Shown: positions 26,209 through 36,092 of the stretch, one piece after another
Layout of the letters: every line of letters starts with the position of its first letter
Position numbering within the stretch: the stretch's first letter is position 1
NCBI RefSeq assembly: GCF_029872155.1
Contig: NZ_JARXLA010000001.1
Coordinates: forward strand, 186,001-250,000
Length of the DNA: 64,000 nt
Source of the DNA: Hyphomicrobium sp. D-2
GTDB taxonomy: Bacteria > Pseudomonadota > Alphaproteobacteria > Rhizobiales > Hyphomicrobiaceae
Direction: 5' to 3'
Made by a program: the position numbers and the translations under genes
Notes under the pieces: generated by a model
The model's database searches: none
Told to the model about the DNA's origin: nothing
What the model saw: the letters and a program-made list of their open reading frames with translations, nothing else

Positions 26209-27884
26209 CGTGCAGCCCCCGCCTGCCACTGCCATGCACTGAGCGCTGCATCCGTAACCGCCGTCGGGCGATTGCCAATAGCGTCAACGTCCGCCAGCTT
26301 CAGAAACGCGCGGTGGGCAAACTGCGGATTGGTATCGGTGAAGTCGCTGCGCAGTTGAGCGCCACGGCTTTCTTCGCGCAGCAGCGCGCCAACGGCAATG
26401 AAACGCGCGGCGAGAGCCATGTTCGCTAGCACCCGATCGCTGCCTGCTGCGCGCTCGATGTCACGCAGGGTCGTGATGGCTTTTTTTAAACCTGCCGCGC
26501 TCCGCACCACGCCGACGTCTTCGCTCATCGTTTTGCGCAGGCGCGCGACAGCGGCAGAACGGGAGAGGGAATGATCCGGCACGATGTCGCCAACGCGCTG
26601 CAGATCGGTGCGGGTGTGTCGGGTGCCGCGGCCGAGGGTGGCTATATCAGCGGCGGCGCGCGCACCGAACACCATGGCTTCCAGCAGCGAATTTGAAGCC
26701 AGACGATTGGCGCCGTGCAGGCCGGTTGATGCAACCTCGCCCACCGCCCACAGGCCAGGTACGCTGGAGCGCCCACGCGCGTCGGTGGCGATGCCGCCCA
26801 TGTGATAATGGGCAGCTGGTGCAACCGGAATGGGCTCGGTCACAGGGTCGATGCCAGCGTTACGGCAGAGCGCATAGACGGTAGGAAACGCTGCGGGAAA
26901 GTGCGCGCCAACGGCTGTGCGGCAATCAAGAAAGACGCCGCGGCCTTCGGCAATTTCCTTGAAAACGGCGCGCGCCACCACATCGCGCGGACCAAGCTCC
27001 GCACGCGGATCAAGCGGCAGCATGAAGCGCTCGCCAAGCGAATTAATAAGCGTGGCGCCCTCGCCGCGCAGGGCTTCCGTTGCCAGCGGAGCAGGATCAA
27101 GTCCGGCGTCGATCGCCGTAGGATGGAACTGCACAAACTCGGCGTCGGCGATCACAGCCCCGGCGCGCGCTGCCATGGCGATGGATTCGCCGCGCGCGTA
27201 AGCCGGATTGGTGGTGACTGCATAGAGTGCACCAACTCCGCCCGTCGCCAGAACGACGGCGCAGGCAGGAACATATTCATAGACTTCCTGACCGTGCTCG
27301 CCTGCCCGTACAAGGCGAACGCCTTCGACGCGGTCGTCGGCCATCAGAAGTTCGTCGGCTTCATAGCCTTCAAGCACGCGGATTGAAGGCGTGGCACGGA
27401 CGCGGGCGACAAGCGTTTCGAGAATGGAAGCGCCAGTGCGATCACCGGACACATGGGCGACGCGGCGGTGCGAATGGGCGGCTTCGCGGCTGAGTGCGAA
27501 CGTGCCATCAGGCTCGCGGTCAAACGGAACACCGTAACCGATCAGATCGGCAATGCGGTCAGGGCCTTCTTCGGCAACGAAGCGCGCGACATCCTCATCG
27601 ACGGTGCCCGCGCCGGCTGCAATCGTGTCGGCGGCGTGAAACTCAGGCCGATCGGTGCTGCCCATGGCGGATGCGACGCCGCCCTGTGCCCATCCCGTCG
27701 ATGCACCCTGGCCGAGCGGCGCTGCGGCCACGACCGTCACCGGCATCGGCGACAGCTTCAGCGCAGTGAACAGCCCGGCAAGCCCGGCACCGATAATTAC
27801 CACATCGCCATCGGCGGCGAGGGGTTCGTCATGCGCTGGCTGAAAAACGTGGCTGGCTGGGCGCGAAGAATGGTCGTCGGTCAT
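26205..27884 (-). CDS. nadB: L-aspartate oxidase
   Basis: This 559-residue flavoprotein has an FAD-binding Rossmann motif [19 protein letters not shown] near residue 26 and the family segments [31 protein letters not shown] and [15 protein letters not shown]. It oxidises L-aspartate to iminoaspartate, which NadA condenses with dihydroxyacetone phosphate. An AGAGGGG site precedes the ATG. The gap to nadA is 70 bp. The length is usual for the family. Confidence 0.97.
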   Translation of the reverse strand: MTDDHSSRPASHVFQPAHDEPLAADGDVVIIGAGLAGLFTALKLSPMPVTVVAAAPLGQGASTGWAQGGVASAMGSTDRPEFHAADTIAAGAGTVDEDVARFVAEEGPDRIADLIGYGVPFDREPDGTFALSREAAHSHRRVAHVSGDRTGASILETLVARVRATPSIRVLEGYEADELLMADDRVEGVRLVRAGEHGQEVYEYVPACAVVLATGGVGALYAVTTNPAYARGESIAMAARAGAVIADAEFVQFHPTAIDAGLDPAPLATEALRGEGATLINSLGERFMLPLDPRAELGPRDVVARAVFKEIAEGRGVFLDCRTAVGAHFPAAFPTVYALCRNAGIDPVTEPIPVAPAAHYHMGGIATDARGRSSVPGLWAVGEVASTGLHGANRLASNSLLEAMVFGARAAADIATLGRGTRHTRTDLQRVGDIVPDHSLSRSAAVARLRKTMSEDVGVVRSAAGLKKAITTLRDIERAAGSDRVLANMALAARFIAVGALLREESRGAQLRSDFTDTNPQFAHRAFLKLADVDAIGNRPTAVTDAALSAWQWQAGAAR

Positions 27885-27954
27885 CGGCAGAATCCCCTCT
27901 AGGGGTGAAGCCGTTATGCCGGCGGCGGAGTAAGTGCCGCCGGCACACGCAGTG

Positions 27955-29010
27955 TCAGTTGGTGAGGTTGATCATGCGTTCAACCGCGCGACGGGCCTTA
28001 GCCGCCACGACCGGATCAACGGTCACCTCGTATTTCATGTCGCGCAGTGCCTCGTAGATGTTCTCAAGGCTGATGCGCTTCATGTGCGGACACAGATTGC
28101 ACGGCCGGATGAACTCGACATCCGGTGCTTCGACGGCGACGTTTGACGCCATCGAGCATTCGGTGATGAGCGCAACCTTGCGCGGCCGCTTGTCGATCAC
28201 ATAGCTGATCATCGCAGCGGTGGAACCGGTGAAGTCGGCGGCGGCAATCACATCCGGCGGGCATTCCGGATGCGCGATCACCTTCATGCCGGGATCAGCG
28301 GCGCGCATGGCCTCGATGTCCTCGGCGGTGAACAGCTCGTGCACCTCGCAGTGTCCCTTCCAGGCGATGATCTCAACGCTGGTCTGCGTCTGCACATAGC
28401 GTGCAAGATATTCGTCCGGGATCAGCAGCACGCGCGGTGCGTTGAGGCTCTCGACCACCTTGACCGCGTTCGACGACGTGCAGGTAATATCACACTCAGC
28501 CTTTACGGCCGCCGATGTGTTGACATAGGTGACGATCGGCACGCCCGGATAGGCGTCACGCAGCATGCGCACGTCCTCGGCCGTGATCGAGGCCGCGAGC
28601 GAGCACCCGGCCAGCGGGTCGGGAATGAGCACCGTCTTTTCCGGGCTGAGCAGCTTTGACGTTTCCGCCATGAAGTGCACACCGGCCTGCACGATCACGT
28701 CGGCTTCAACGCGCGCCGCTTCGCGGGCAAGCTGCAGGCTGTCGCCGCGGAAATCGCCAACGCAGTTGAAGATCTCCGGCGTCATGTAGTTGTGCGCCAG
28801 CACGACAGCGTTGAGCTCTTTTTTGAGCTCGTTGATGCCTTTGATCAGCGGCGCGTAGACCGGCCACTCCATCGGCGTCACGACATGCTGCACGCGCGCA
28901 TAAAGGGGAGCCATCTCGGCGGCCAGTTCCGGAGTAAACTCCGGCAGCTCATGCCGACCCGCATACGCAAGCGGGCGGCGATTTGGGGCAGGGCAGACGA
29001 GGGTGTCCAT
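27955..29010 (-). CDS. nadA: Quinolinate synthase
   Basis: The 351-residue enzyme of the 4Fe-4S dehydratase type shows AHNYMTPEI, the cluster-ligand regions [10 protein letters not shown] and CTSSNA, and near the C-terminus [14 protein letters not shown]. It makes quinolinate from iminoaspartate and dihydroxyacetone phosphate. The start has a GCGGAGGAAT site. It is the first gene of the NAD operon. Two palindromes at 29037 and 29102 lie in its promoter region, close to the Nudix-type regulator gene, so repression by that regulator is likely. Confidence 0.97.
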   Translation of the reverse strand: MDTLVCPAPNRRPLAYAGRHELPEFTPELAAEMAPLYARVQHVVTPMEWPVYAPLIKGINELKKELNAVVLAHNYMTPEIFNCVGDFRGDSLQLAREAARVEADVIVQAGVHFMAETSKLLSPEKTVLIPDPLAGCSLAASITAEDVRMLRDAYPGVPIVTYVNTSAAVKAECDITCTSSNAVKVVESLNAPRVLLIPDEYLARYVQTQTSVEIIAWKGHCEVHELFTAEDIEAMRAADPGMKVIAHPECPPDVIAAADFTGSTAAMISYVIDKRPRKVALITECSMASNVAVEAPDVEFIRPCNLCPHMKRISLENIYEALRDMKYEVTVDPVVAAKARRAVERMINLTN

Positions 29011-29036
29011 CTTCGTATTCCTCCGCGGGCTCAGCT

Positions 29037-29053
29037 ATGCTCAACTTGAGCAT
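29037..29053. promoter_or_regulatory. Candidate NAD-regulator operator 1 (perfect palindrome)
   Basis: ATGCTCAACTTGAGCAT is a perfect inverted repeat with eight-base arms around one central base, 27 bp upstream of the nadA start codon. It is likely bound by the NrtR/NadQ-type regulator encoded just upstream (inference from position). Confidence 0.75.
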
Positions 29054-29101
29054 TAATGGGCCATCAGAATATCCGGCACTTCGCCGGTTATTAGTTAGAT
29101 A

Positions 29102-29118
29102 ATGCTCTGTTTGAGCAT
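29102..29118. promoter_or_regulatory. Candidate NAD-regulator operator 2
   Basis: ATGCTCTGTTTGAGCAT has the same arms as operator 1 except at two inner positions. Its centre is 65 bp from that of operator 1, close to six helical turns, which would allow cooperative binding across the nadA promoter. Confidence 0.7.
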
Positions 29119-29262
29119 TCCAAGTGTCGCAAGAAGATTACTTCATCCACGCCCCTGGCACCAGTTAAGATTGGACCGATAGGTACGATTTCACTGCCAA
29201 AAAAAGCAGTGAAATCCGTGATATACCTGTGGTGCATAACTGCCGGTACGTGGATGCGCGGC

Positions 29263-30309
29263 TTACACCTTGCCGGGCTTAACGCGTACACCTGGAGCGG
29301 GCCTTTCCAACAGGACTTCGCGGCGGAAGCGATAAAGCTTTGCCGGTCGCCCGCCGGTGCGCATCTTTACCTCGCCGGTGGGCTCCACAAGCCCGGCGCC
29401 TTCGACCAGCCGCCGGAAGTTCTGCTTATGCAGGTGCGGCCCCAGAATTGCCTCGACGGTCCGCTGCAACTCGAACAGCGTGAAATCATCGGGCATCAGC
29501 TCGAAAATCACCGGACGATATTTGATCTTGGCGCGCACCCGGCCGATGGCGGTGGCAAGGATGCGGCGATGATCGTAGTGCATCGGCTGACCCAGTCGCG
29601 GACGATCCTGCCATTGCTCGGCGGCTTTGCGTCCATCGCGGGCGGCCTCGTCGACCAGCCCGGCTTCATAGAGAAGCTCATACCGGTCGAGCACCTTCTC
29701 TTCGTCCCAACCGGCGCCTTCAAGGCCGAAACAGATCCGCACACGTTCCTGGCGTGTGATCGGTTGGCCGGTCGTTGCGGGCTGAGAAGCAATCCAGTCA
29801 CGCAGGCGCGGTTCAATCGTGCTGCCCAGTATTTCCGGGCGTCCACGGCGCCAGTCTTCCCATGGAAAATACTGATACCAGCTTCGCCAGCTGCCGTGGG
29901 TCAGGTCTGATCCGGGGTGGGCGTCGGTGAGCGCGAGATAGCCGATCGAAACAACGTGCGGTCCAACATCGCCCGCTTGTGCGTGTCGTCCGCGGTCGCC
30001 GAACGTGTAGAGCTGCTCGACGTAGCCGAGTTCGACACCGGTCTGATGCTTGACCCAAGTGCGCAGGCCACCTTCGAAAGTGCGGTGATGCAACGGCGAA
30101 AATGGTCCGAATGGCAATCCATCGGTGGCGCCGGCCTTGTCGGTTTCGCCACGGATGACCAATACCTGGGGCTCGTTATCGGCAACCGCCACGATGGCTG
30201 CGTTCAATCCTATTTCAACACCGGCGGTGGCGTTTTTTTCGCCTACGGCCTGCGGGTCGGCTGGGCTGTCCATGCGCGTCGCTCTTTCCCTGACCTCGCC
30301 GTATGACAT
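29263..30309 (-). CDS. Nudix-related transcriptional regulator of NAD synthesis (NrtR/NadQ class)
   Basis: The 348-residue protein has an N-terminal Nudix-like domain (VEIGLNAAIVAVADNEPQVL, then DGLPFGPFSPLHHRTFEGGL) that lacks a standard catalytic Nudix box, so it probably senses a nucleotide rather than cutting it. The C-terminal winged-helix part reads FTLFELQRTVEAILG, KQNFRRLVE, and TGGRPAKLYRF, as in NrtR-type regulators. The ATG at 30309 has a strong TGGAGGAAC site. Its position upstream of nadA, with palindromes between, supports control of nadABC. NadQ is the alphaproteobacterial variant, and I lean to that name without certainty. Confidence 0.75.
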   Translation of the reverse strand: MSYGEVRERATRMDSPADPQAVGEKNATAGVEIGLNAAIVAVADNEPQVLVIRGETDKAGATDGLPFGPFSPLHHRTFEGGLRTWVKHQTGVELGYVEQLYTFGDRGRHAQAGDVGPHVVSIGYLALTDAHPGSDLTHGSWRSWYQYFPWEDWRRGRPEILGSTIEPRLRDWIASQPATTGQPITRQERVRICFGLEGAGWDEEKVLDRYELLYEAGLVDEAARDGRKAAEQWQDRPRLGQPMHYDHRRILATAIGRVRAKIKYRPVIFELMPDDFTLFELQRTVEAILGPHLHKQNFRRLVEGAGLVEPTGEVKMRTGGRPAKLYRFRREVLLERPAPGVRVKPGKV

Positions 30310-30434
30310 CGGTTGTTCCTCCAGATAGGAGAGCCCGCGCAACGGCAGGGCTTTGACTGCAACGGCAACAATGGCGGAATCTCGGCATTGGGCCGGGAAT
30401 TCCGCATCGTTGCGTCAGTCACAACGCTCAATGC

Positions 30435-31133
30435 TCACAAATGTTCAATCAGATTGCCAAAACGAACCAAAAAAGTTTCTTCGGCGGCATTTGCCGCAAC
30501 TGGCTCAAGCTGACTGAGGGTGGTGGCGAGGTTCGGGTCGAGGCCTTCGGGCGTGCCAAAGTAGAGCAGCGCCTCATTCTCGCTGAAGCCGGCAAGGCGT
30601 GTGGCTTCGTAGTAAGCAGCAACGCGGTCCGCGTGCTTGATGTGAAACTGAACAGTGCTCGGCAATTCGGCATCGAGGCCGAAGCGCGCATGAATTGCAT
30701 CGAGTAGCCGCAACTCGAAAGCTTTGTAGTCGAGCCCGATGGCTGTCTTGAAAGGGCTGATCAGGTCGCCGACAACATACTCCGCCGCATCGTGCAGCAG
30801 CGCGGCCAGACGCCAGCGCGAACTCCAGACCATGCCGTCGGGAGTTGGCAGCGCGCAGGCAATGTCCTCAACGATCAACGCATGCTGGGCGACGGAAAAC
30901 GCGTGCGCGCCCACCGTTTGCCCGTTCCACCGCGCAACGCGCGCAAGCCCATGCGCGATGTCTTCTATCTCGATATCGGCAGGCGAGGGATTGAGCAGGT
31001 CGAGGCGACGGCCTGAAAGCATGCGTTGCCACGCGCGGGATGGGGGAGCTTCCGCCGTCTGTTGGGGCTTGGCGTCTGCGGCTGCCGCATGCTTCTCGGA
31101 CGAATGTTTCTGCGGCTGGGTCATACGCGCCAT
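30435..31133 (-). CDS. HD-domain hydrolase (YfbR-like)
   Basis: The protein has about 232 residues. A disordered basic/alanine-rich N-terminus of about 45 residues precedes an HD phosphohydrolase domain: HAFSVAQHALIVEDIA gives the first His, LAALLHDAAEYVVGDLISPF the HD pair, and a later Asp is in IKHADRVAAYYEA. The best-known relatives are 5'-deoxynucleotidases (YfbR). The ATG at 31133 has AGAAGGA close by. The ATG at 31124 would give an ATGA overlap with the stop of tag and is an equal alternative. It is third in a tight ygfZ-tag-HD operon. Confidence 0.8.
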   Translation of the reverse strand: MARMTQPQKHSSEKHAAAADAKPQQTAEAPPSRAWQRMLSGRRLDLLNPSPADIEIEDIAHGLARVARWNGQTVGAHAFSVAQHALIVEDIACALPTPDGMVWSSRWRLAALLHDAAEYVVGDLISPFKTAIGLDYKAFELRLLDAIHARFGLDAELPSTVQFHIKHADRVAAYYEATRLAGFSENEALLYFGTPEGLDPNLATTLSQLEPVAANAAEETFLVRFGNLIEHL

Positions 31134-31723
31134 GCATCCTTCTGCAGGCGAGCGCATTCCCTATGGCGGAAGCAACCGATCAGGTGATCGTTGACCATTC
31201 CGGACGACTGCATGAATGCGTAAACCGTTGTTGGCCCCACGAAACGGAAGCCTTCTTTCTTCAGGGCTTTCGAGATGCGTGTCGATAGCTCCGTCGAAGC
31301 CGGAACATCGGTCAGCGCCTGCGCCCGGTTCTGCACTGTTCCTTGCTGCAAGTGACTAGCTAGAAATTTCTTCAGCGTCGTGCGTTCGCGCAGTTTCAGG
31401 AACGCCTCGGCGTTCTCGATCGTGGCTTCAATCTTGGCACGGTTGCGTACGATGCCTGCATCGTTCATCAGTCGTTCGATATCTTTTGTCGTGTAACGTG
31501 CAATGCTCTCAGCATCGAAGCCATCAAACGCACGTCTGAAATTTTCACGCTTGCGCAGAATGGTGATCCACGACAGCCCGGCCTGGAAGCCCTCCAGCAC
31601 CAGCTTTTCGAAAATGGCGCGATCGGTCTTCAGCGGCACGCCCCATTCCGTGTCGTGATAGTGCCGATAGTCGGCATCATTGCCCACCCAGCCGCAGCGC
31701 ACGAGGTTGTCGGATTTGGTCAT
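31121..31723 (-). CDS. tag: DNA-3-methyladenine glycosylase I
   Basis: The protein has 200 residues. RCGWVGNDADYRHYHDTEWG is the N-terminal signature with the first zinc ligand Cys and the substrate pocket. The C-terminal YAFMQSSGMVNDHLIGCFRH provides the remaining zinc ligands. It removes 3-methyladenine from alkylated DNA. The ATG at 31723 overlaps the stop of ygfZ (ATGA), and the extra 14 codons upstream belong to ygfZ. DNA alkylation repair fits a methylotroph but is universal. Confidence 0.95.
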   Translation of the reverse strand: MTKSDNLVRCGWVGNDADYRHYHDTEWGVPLKTDRAIFEKLVLEGFQAGLSWITILRKRENFRRAFDGFDAESIARYTTKDIERLMNDAGIVRNRAKIEATIENAEAFLKLRERTTLKKFLASHLQQGTVQNRAQALTDVPASTELSTRISKALKKEGFRFVGPTTVYAFMQSSGMVNDHLIGCFRHRECARLQKDAWRV

Positions 31724-32625
31724 CGCGGTGTGCCTGAGGGATCCTGCAGCGTAAATGTCACCCACGCGGGCAGCGCGATGTGCACGGTGGTGCCATTGAC
31801 GCTCAACGCCTCGCCCTTGTCCTGAAACTCTGCGGCACGGTCGAGGCGTATTTCCGCCAGCGCGCGTTGCCCCGCTTTCGAGCCAAGCTTGCCGATTTCA
31901 ACGCCGGCGGCGGTAACCGCTGCGCCGCTGTCCGGCAGTGGGCCGTCAGCCGTTATCGGCACAATGCGACGGCGGGCTGTGCCGCGATTATGCATGCGCG
32001 ATACAACTTCCTGCCCGACGTAGCAGCCCTTGTTGAACGAGACGCCGTGCACCTGGTCGAACAGCGCTTCGTGCGGAAACGCCTCGCCATAGCCAAAGTC
32101 GCGTCCGCCTTCGGGCACGCCGAGCGCGATACGATGGGCGTGATAGTCGTCCTGGGTTGCGCTTTCAGCTTCACCACCGCCAAGAGCCCAGTCGGTGCGC
32201 AGCGTGGTGAGTTCGCGGTAGCCCAGTTCCGACAGCCTTGGATCGGCGAACCATATCGGTGCAGGACCTTCGCCCGTTGCCGTCTTCGGCGAATAGGTGC
32301 CGCCCCAGATCGCTGCAACCGTATAGTCGGCCGAGGCATCGGTGACTTCGACATCGGCGCGGAGTTTGTACATCTTGAGCCGCTGCGCCAGCTCGGCCGT
32401 CTTGGTCCGCGCCGTCTCCAGGCAGAACCCTTCCGCCGTGGGGGCGATGAGAAAATCGAACAGGATTTTGCCCTGCGGACTGAGCAGACCGGCATACAGC
32501 GCCTGCTGTGTGTCGATCAGCGCCATATCGTTAGTGATGACGCCCTGTAGAAATTTACGGGCATCCGGTCCATTTACAGTGACGACGCCCCGGTCGGGCA
32601 GCAGCGCGATTTTCGTTTCAGCCAT
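31720..32625 (-). CDS. ygfZ: YgfZ/GcvT-domain folate-binding protein
   Basis: The 301-residue tetrahydrofolate-binding protein has the diagnostic motif KGCYVGQEVVSRMHNRGTAR with its redox cysteine. GPDARKFLQGVITNDM is at the N-terminus. YgfZ helps to assemble or repair certain 4Fe-4S enzymes (such as MiaB). It is first in a three-gene unit with tag and the HD hydrolase, joined by ATGA overlaps. It is divergent from the dihydroorotase-like gene by 80 bp. Confidence 0.93.
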   Translation of the reverse strand: MAETKIALLPDRGVVTVNGPDARKFLQGVITNDMALIDTQQALYAGLLSPQGKILFDFLIAPTAEGFCLETARTKTAELAQRLKMYKLRADVEVTDASADYTVAAIWGGTYSPKTATGEGPAPIWFADPRLSELGYRELTTLRTDWALGGGEAESATQDDYHAHRIALGVPEGGRDFGYGEAFPHEALFDQVHGVSFNKGCYVGQEVVSRMHNRGTARRRIVPITADGPLPDSGAAVTAAGVEIGKLGSKAGQRALAEIRLDRAAEFQDKGEALSVNGTTVHIALPAWVTFTLQDPSGTPR

Positions 32626-32705
32626 GTTCCCCGCTCCGGTTGCAACCGGCTTCCGTTTTACGTATGCGGGGCGCGGGCCAGAGGCAAGCCGCAGGTAAAG
32701 CTATT

Positions 32706-34034
32706 ATGCGCACCACATTCGATCTTGTGTTGAAGGGCGGCACTGTCGTCAACCATGAGGGTATCGGCCAGCGGGATATCGGCATCACCGAAGGCCGCAT
32801 CGCCGCCATCGGGCAGATCGATGAAGCCAAGGCCGACGAGGTGATCGACGCGCGCGGGCTGCACATCCTGCCCGGCGTTATCGACACGCAGGTGCATTTC
32901 CGCGAGCCCGGTCTTGAGCACAAGGAAGATCTGGAGACAGGATCGCGCAGTGCTGTCCTCGGCGGCGTCACCGCCGTTTTCGAGATGCCGAACACCAAGC
33001 CGCTGACCACCACCGCCGAAACGCTGGCGCACAAGGTGTCATTGGCGCGCGATCGCATGTTCTGCGACTTCGCGTTCTATGTCGGCGGCACGCGCGAAAA
33101 CATCGACGATATTCCCAAGCTGGAGAGGCTGGAAGGTTCGGCGGGCATCAAGGTATTCATGGGCTCGTCCACCGGCGATCTGCTGGTCGATGACGAAGCT
33201 TCGCTCGATCACATCATTTCGCGCATCAGCCGCCGCGCCGCGTTCCACTCGGAAGATGAGGCGCGGTTGCTGGCCCGTATGGACGTGCGCCGCCCTGGCG
33301 ATCCGTCATCGCATCCTGAATGGCGCGATGAGGAAGCCGCCGTCATCTCGACGCGCCGCCTTGTACGCCTGGCCGAAAAGCACAAACGCCGCGTGCACGT
33401 GCTGCACGTTTCGACGGCGGCGGAAATGAAGTTTCTGGGCGAGCACAAGGATTGGGCGAGCGTCGAGGTGACGCCGCACCATCTGACGCTCGTAGCGCCC
33501 GACTGTTACGAGCGTCTTGGCACCTATGCGCAGATGAACCCGCCGGTGCGCGATGCGCGCCACCGTGATGCTATCTGGACTGGCCTTGAGGCTGGCATCG
33601 TCGATGTGCTCGGCTCCGATCATGCGCCGCATACGCGCGAGGAAAAGGATCACGCCTATCCCGCTTCGCATTCCGGCATGACTGGCGTGCAGACGCTGGT
33701 GCCGATCATGCTGGATCATGTAAACGCCGGGCGGCTGTCGCTCGAACGTTTTGTCGATCTCACCAGTCATGGGCCGCAGCGCCTGTTCGGCATTCGTGGC
33801 AAGGGGCGCATCGCGGTTGGCTACGATGCGGATCTGACGGTCGTTGACATGAAGCGCGAAGAGACGATCACCAACGCGCACGTTGCCAGCCGCGCAGGCT
33901 GGACGCCCTATGACGGCACGCGCGTGCGCGGATGGCCTATCGGCACCTTCGTGCGCGGTAATCGCGTGGTGTGGGAAGGCGCGATTGAAGAGCCCGCGCA
34001 CGGCCAGCCGGTGCACTTCTTCGAAGGCGCGTGA
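32706..34034 (+). CDS. Dihydroorotase-family cyclic amidohydrolase
   Basis: The 442-residue protein follows the dihydroorotase pattern: VIDTQVHFREPGLEHKEDLE, VFEMPNTKPLTT, KVFMGSSTGDLLVDD, HVLHVSTAAEMKF, EVTPHHLTL and LGSDHAPHTREEK. The first metal motif usually reads HxH. Here it is Gln62-Val-His64, as I recall from a subgroup of bacterial dihydroorotase homologues. It would cyclise carbamoyl aspartate in pyrimidine synthesis if active, or act on another cyclic amide. The ATG at 32706 is preceded by AGGTAAAG. An in-frame upstream codon would give an unlikely basic leader. No pyr genes are adjacent. Confidence 0.85.
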   Translation: MRTTFDLVLKGGTVVNHEGIGQRDIGITEGRIAAIGQIDEAKADEVIDARGLHILPGVIDTQVHFREPGLEHKEDLETGSRSAVLGGVTAVFEMPNTKPLTTTAETLAHKVSLARDRMFCDFAFYVGGTRENIDDIPKLERLEGSAGIKVFMGSSTGDLLVDDEASLDHIISRISRRAAFHSEDEARLLARMDVRRPGDPSSHPEWRDEEAAVISTRRLVRLAEKHKRRVHVLHVSTAAEMKFLGEHKDWASVEVTPHHLTLVAPDCYERLGTYAQMNPPVRDARHRDAIWTGLEAGIVDVLGSDHAPHTREEKDHAYPASHSGMTGVQTLVPIMLDHVNAGRLSLERFVDLTSHGPQRLFGIRGKGRIAVGYDADLTVVDMKREETITNAHVASRAGWTPYDGTRVRGWPIGTFVRGNRVVWEGAIEEPAHGQPVHFFEGA

Positions 34035-34178
34035 CTCGGGCAGCGGGTGAAGCGTGCGCAGGCGCGCCTTCATCCATCGCAATGCGACAGAAATTAAAAG
34101 GCGCCGCCAGCAGTTTTGCTCGCAGCACCTTTTTTGTCAGATCGATATTCTGGCCGATATCAGGTCGGCTGATCGTCG

Positions 34179-35207
34179 TTACATGCGGCCGTAGCGGTCA
34201 TAGCGCCAATTGCGCTCGTAACGATCATCATATCCACGCGAGGAATAACGCGTGTCGTCGTCGTTCCAGTCGTCGGCATCGGCGCGGGTATCATCGTCCC
34301 GGGCGTCGTCGTCGCCAGCCACCGCATCCCGTTCAGCAGCGTCGGCCGCGAACACGTCGGCGTCGCTTTCGGGTTCGCGCTCCGGCGCAACGGCCGCATC
34401 TTCCTGCAAGGCTTCCTCGCCGCGCGTTGTTTCGCGCTGAGGCGCTGCGCTCTGCGACGGCTTTGCGTTGTCGGTTGGCTTCGCCGATGCGATGAACGTC
34501 TCCTTCGGCAGACGCTTCACAACCGTCACCTTGGAGCCGATCTCAGTGATCGAAGCCAGATGCATCACGTGCTCGTTCATCATGCGGAAGCAGCCCGATG
34601 ATGCCGCGCGGCCGATGCTCTTGGGATCGTTGGTGCCGTGGATGCGATACAGCGTATCGCCGAGATAAAGAGCCTTCGCGCCAAGCGGATTGCGAAGCCC
34701 GCCGGTCATTTTATCGGGCAGGCGCGGATCGCGCTTGATCATTTCCTTCGGCGGATGCCAGTCCGGCCAAGCCTGCATGCGGCTGACCGTTTCTGTGCCG
34801 AGCCAGGTGAAGCCATCGCGTCCGACCGAGATCGGATACTGATAGGCCTCGTTCGACGACAGCACATAATAGAGCATGCGCTTGTCGCTATCGATGACGA
34901 TGGAGTTCGGCTCGTATTCGCTGGTGAATGCCACCTTTGCGGGCGGGCGCGGCGTGATGTTCGGCCGGGCGCCACCACTGCGCACGATGGGCGAGCGGCG
35001 ATAGTCGTCGCCATAGCCCCACTCATAGCCATAATCGCCATAGGCGCCGCGCGCGTTGCGGTTCTGCTGCTGCTTGCGCTGGCGTGGCTTCTGTTCCCAG
35101 AACGGCGTCTGGCCATGAGGCTGCCAGCCATAGAGCTGCGCCGAAGCGGGAGCGAAGTCACCAAACGCTACTACCGCTATGGTTGCAAGGGCTACGCGCC
35201 ACAACAT
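34179..35207 (-). CDS. L,D-transpeptidase (YkuD domain) with acidic/Tyr-Arg-rich tail
   Basis: The 342-residue exported protein has a signal peptide (ALATIAVVAFGDFAPASA). A low-complexity segment rich in Gln, Arg, Tyr and Gly precedes the YkuD domain (IVIDSDKRMLYYVLSSNEAY to EIGSKVTVVKRL). The active site is RIHGTNDPKSIGRAASSGCF with the catalytic cysteine. It would form 3-3 peptidoglycan crosslinks or attach proteins to the wall. The last ~90 residues are very acidic (repeated Asp-Asp) and end in a Tyr/Arg-rich stretch. The start at 35207 sets the signal peptide correctly. Confidence 0.92.
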   Translation of the reverse strand: MLWRVALATIAVVAFGDFAPASAQLYGWQPHGQTPFWEQKPRQRKQQQNRNARGAYGDYGYEWGYGDDYRRSPIVRSGGARPNITPRPPAKVAFTSEYEPNSIVIDSDKRMLYYVLSSNEAYQYPISVGRDGFTWLGTETVSRMQAWPDWHPPKEMIKRDPRLPDKMTGGLRNPLGAKALYLGDTLYRIHGTNDPKSIGRAASSGCFRMMNEHVMHLASITEIGSKVTVVKRLPKETFIASAKPTDNAKPSQSAAPQRETTRGEEALQEDAAVAPEREPESDADVFAADAAERDAVAGDDDARDDDTRADADDWNDDDTRYSSRGYDDRYERNWRYDRYGRM

Positions 35208-35363
35208 TTCTGCAAATCCCTCAAGTGCTTGGACCCTACATTTGGGGCCATGACGGCAGGTGACAAGTGACGATGGCAAAATTGTAGTTGTGCTCGCTAC
35301 CTATCGTCTCACAACAACGGTGCACGATGCGATTTCCGTCGCTTGCAAGCGCTGCCCGTCTCT

Positions 35364-36014
35364 TCAGTGCGTTTTTTTGAACGAATGCCAAGTGCCATCC
35401 GCGCCGATGGTTAGCCGCCACCACGACCATTTTTTGTCCGAGCGCATTGATCGCGCTTTTTCAGCGCCGACAAGTCGCTCCAGATCTGCGGCCTGGGTTG
35501 CGGTGAGATTGGCGAGGTCGGCCTCGGCCAGATAGGGCCAGACATAGATGATATTGTTCTCGATGTCCTTCCCCAGCGGCAATTCGGCCGGCGGCAGTTC
35601 CAGGATGCTGGCCAGAACGCGCAGAATTTCGCGGCCGCTGCCATCGGCGGATGCTTTGCGCCAATGGTCGATCGGATGCTCATCTGCTCCGGCAGACGTC
35701 TCCGGCATCATCTCGTTCCACTCCAGCGGCTCGCGCAGATCTTCCAGATTGCCGGCCTGGGCTGCAGCCAGCAGAGCAGAGCGCATTTCATCGACCGGAT
35801 GAGGCAACGGGCGTTCGCTGCTGCCGAAGCTTTGCGCAGGAACCCGCGAATCGGTTGAGATAACAGGCAAAGGCTTGGCTGGTTGGCGTTCCTGTGCAGC
35901 GGACGCATGGACAACACCCATCGCCGTCAGTACCAATACGGTTACGCTTACCCACCGTCCTTGGCGCCGTCGTCCCTGGATGGTCGCCATATTGGTCGTC
36001 CCGATGGTCGGCAT
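35364..36014 (-). CDS. Hypothetical exported protein
   Basis: The protein has 216 residues with a basic N-terminus and signal peptide (VSVTVLVLTAMGVVHASAAQ). A proline-rich linker follows, then a soluble domain (MRSALLAAAQAGNLEDLREP, WPYLAEADLANLTATQAADL, IGADGTWHSFKKTH). The opening AAQAGNLEDLREP resembles the start of an ankyrin-like helix pair. No confident family. An alternative ATG eight codons downstream (35990) would give a shorter n-region. It is separated from the L,D-transpeptidase gene by about 156 bp. Confidence 0.65.
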   Translation of the reverse strand: MPTIGTTNMATIQGRRRQGRWVSVTVLVLTAMGVVHASAAQERQPAKPLPVISTDSRVPAQSFGSSERPLPHPVDEMRSALLAAAQAGNLEDLREPLEWNEMMPETSAGADEHPIDHWRKASADGSGREILRVLASILELPPAELPLGKDIENNIIYVWPYLAEADLANLTATQAADLERLVGAEKARSMRSDKKWSWWRLTIGADGTWHSFKKTH

Positions 36015-36092
36015 GATCAGCGGTCCCTTGCGCAGCGCATCCGATAGGTCGGACTGTTTGGGCGCGCGATGCGGGCCGGTAAAGGAAGGTGC

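Noticed and set aside
30410-30440. A third NAD-regulator site (TGCTCA) upstream of the regulator gene
   Set aside because: Only a half-site is present, with no matching second arm. It may be chance.
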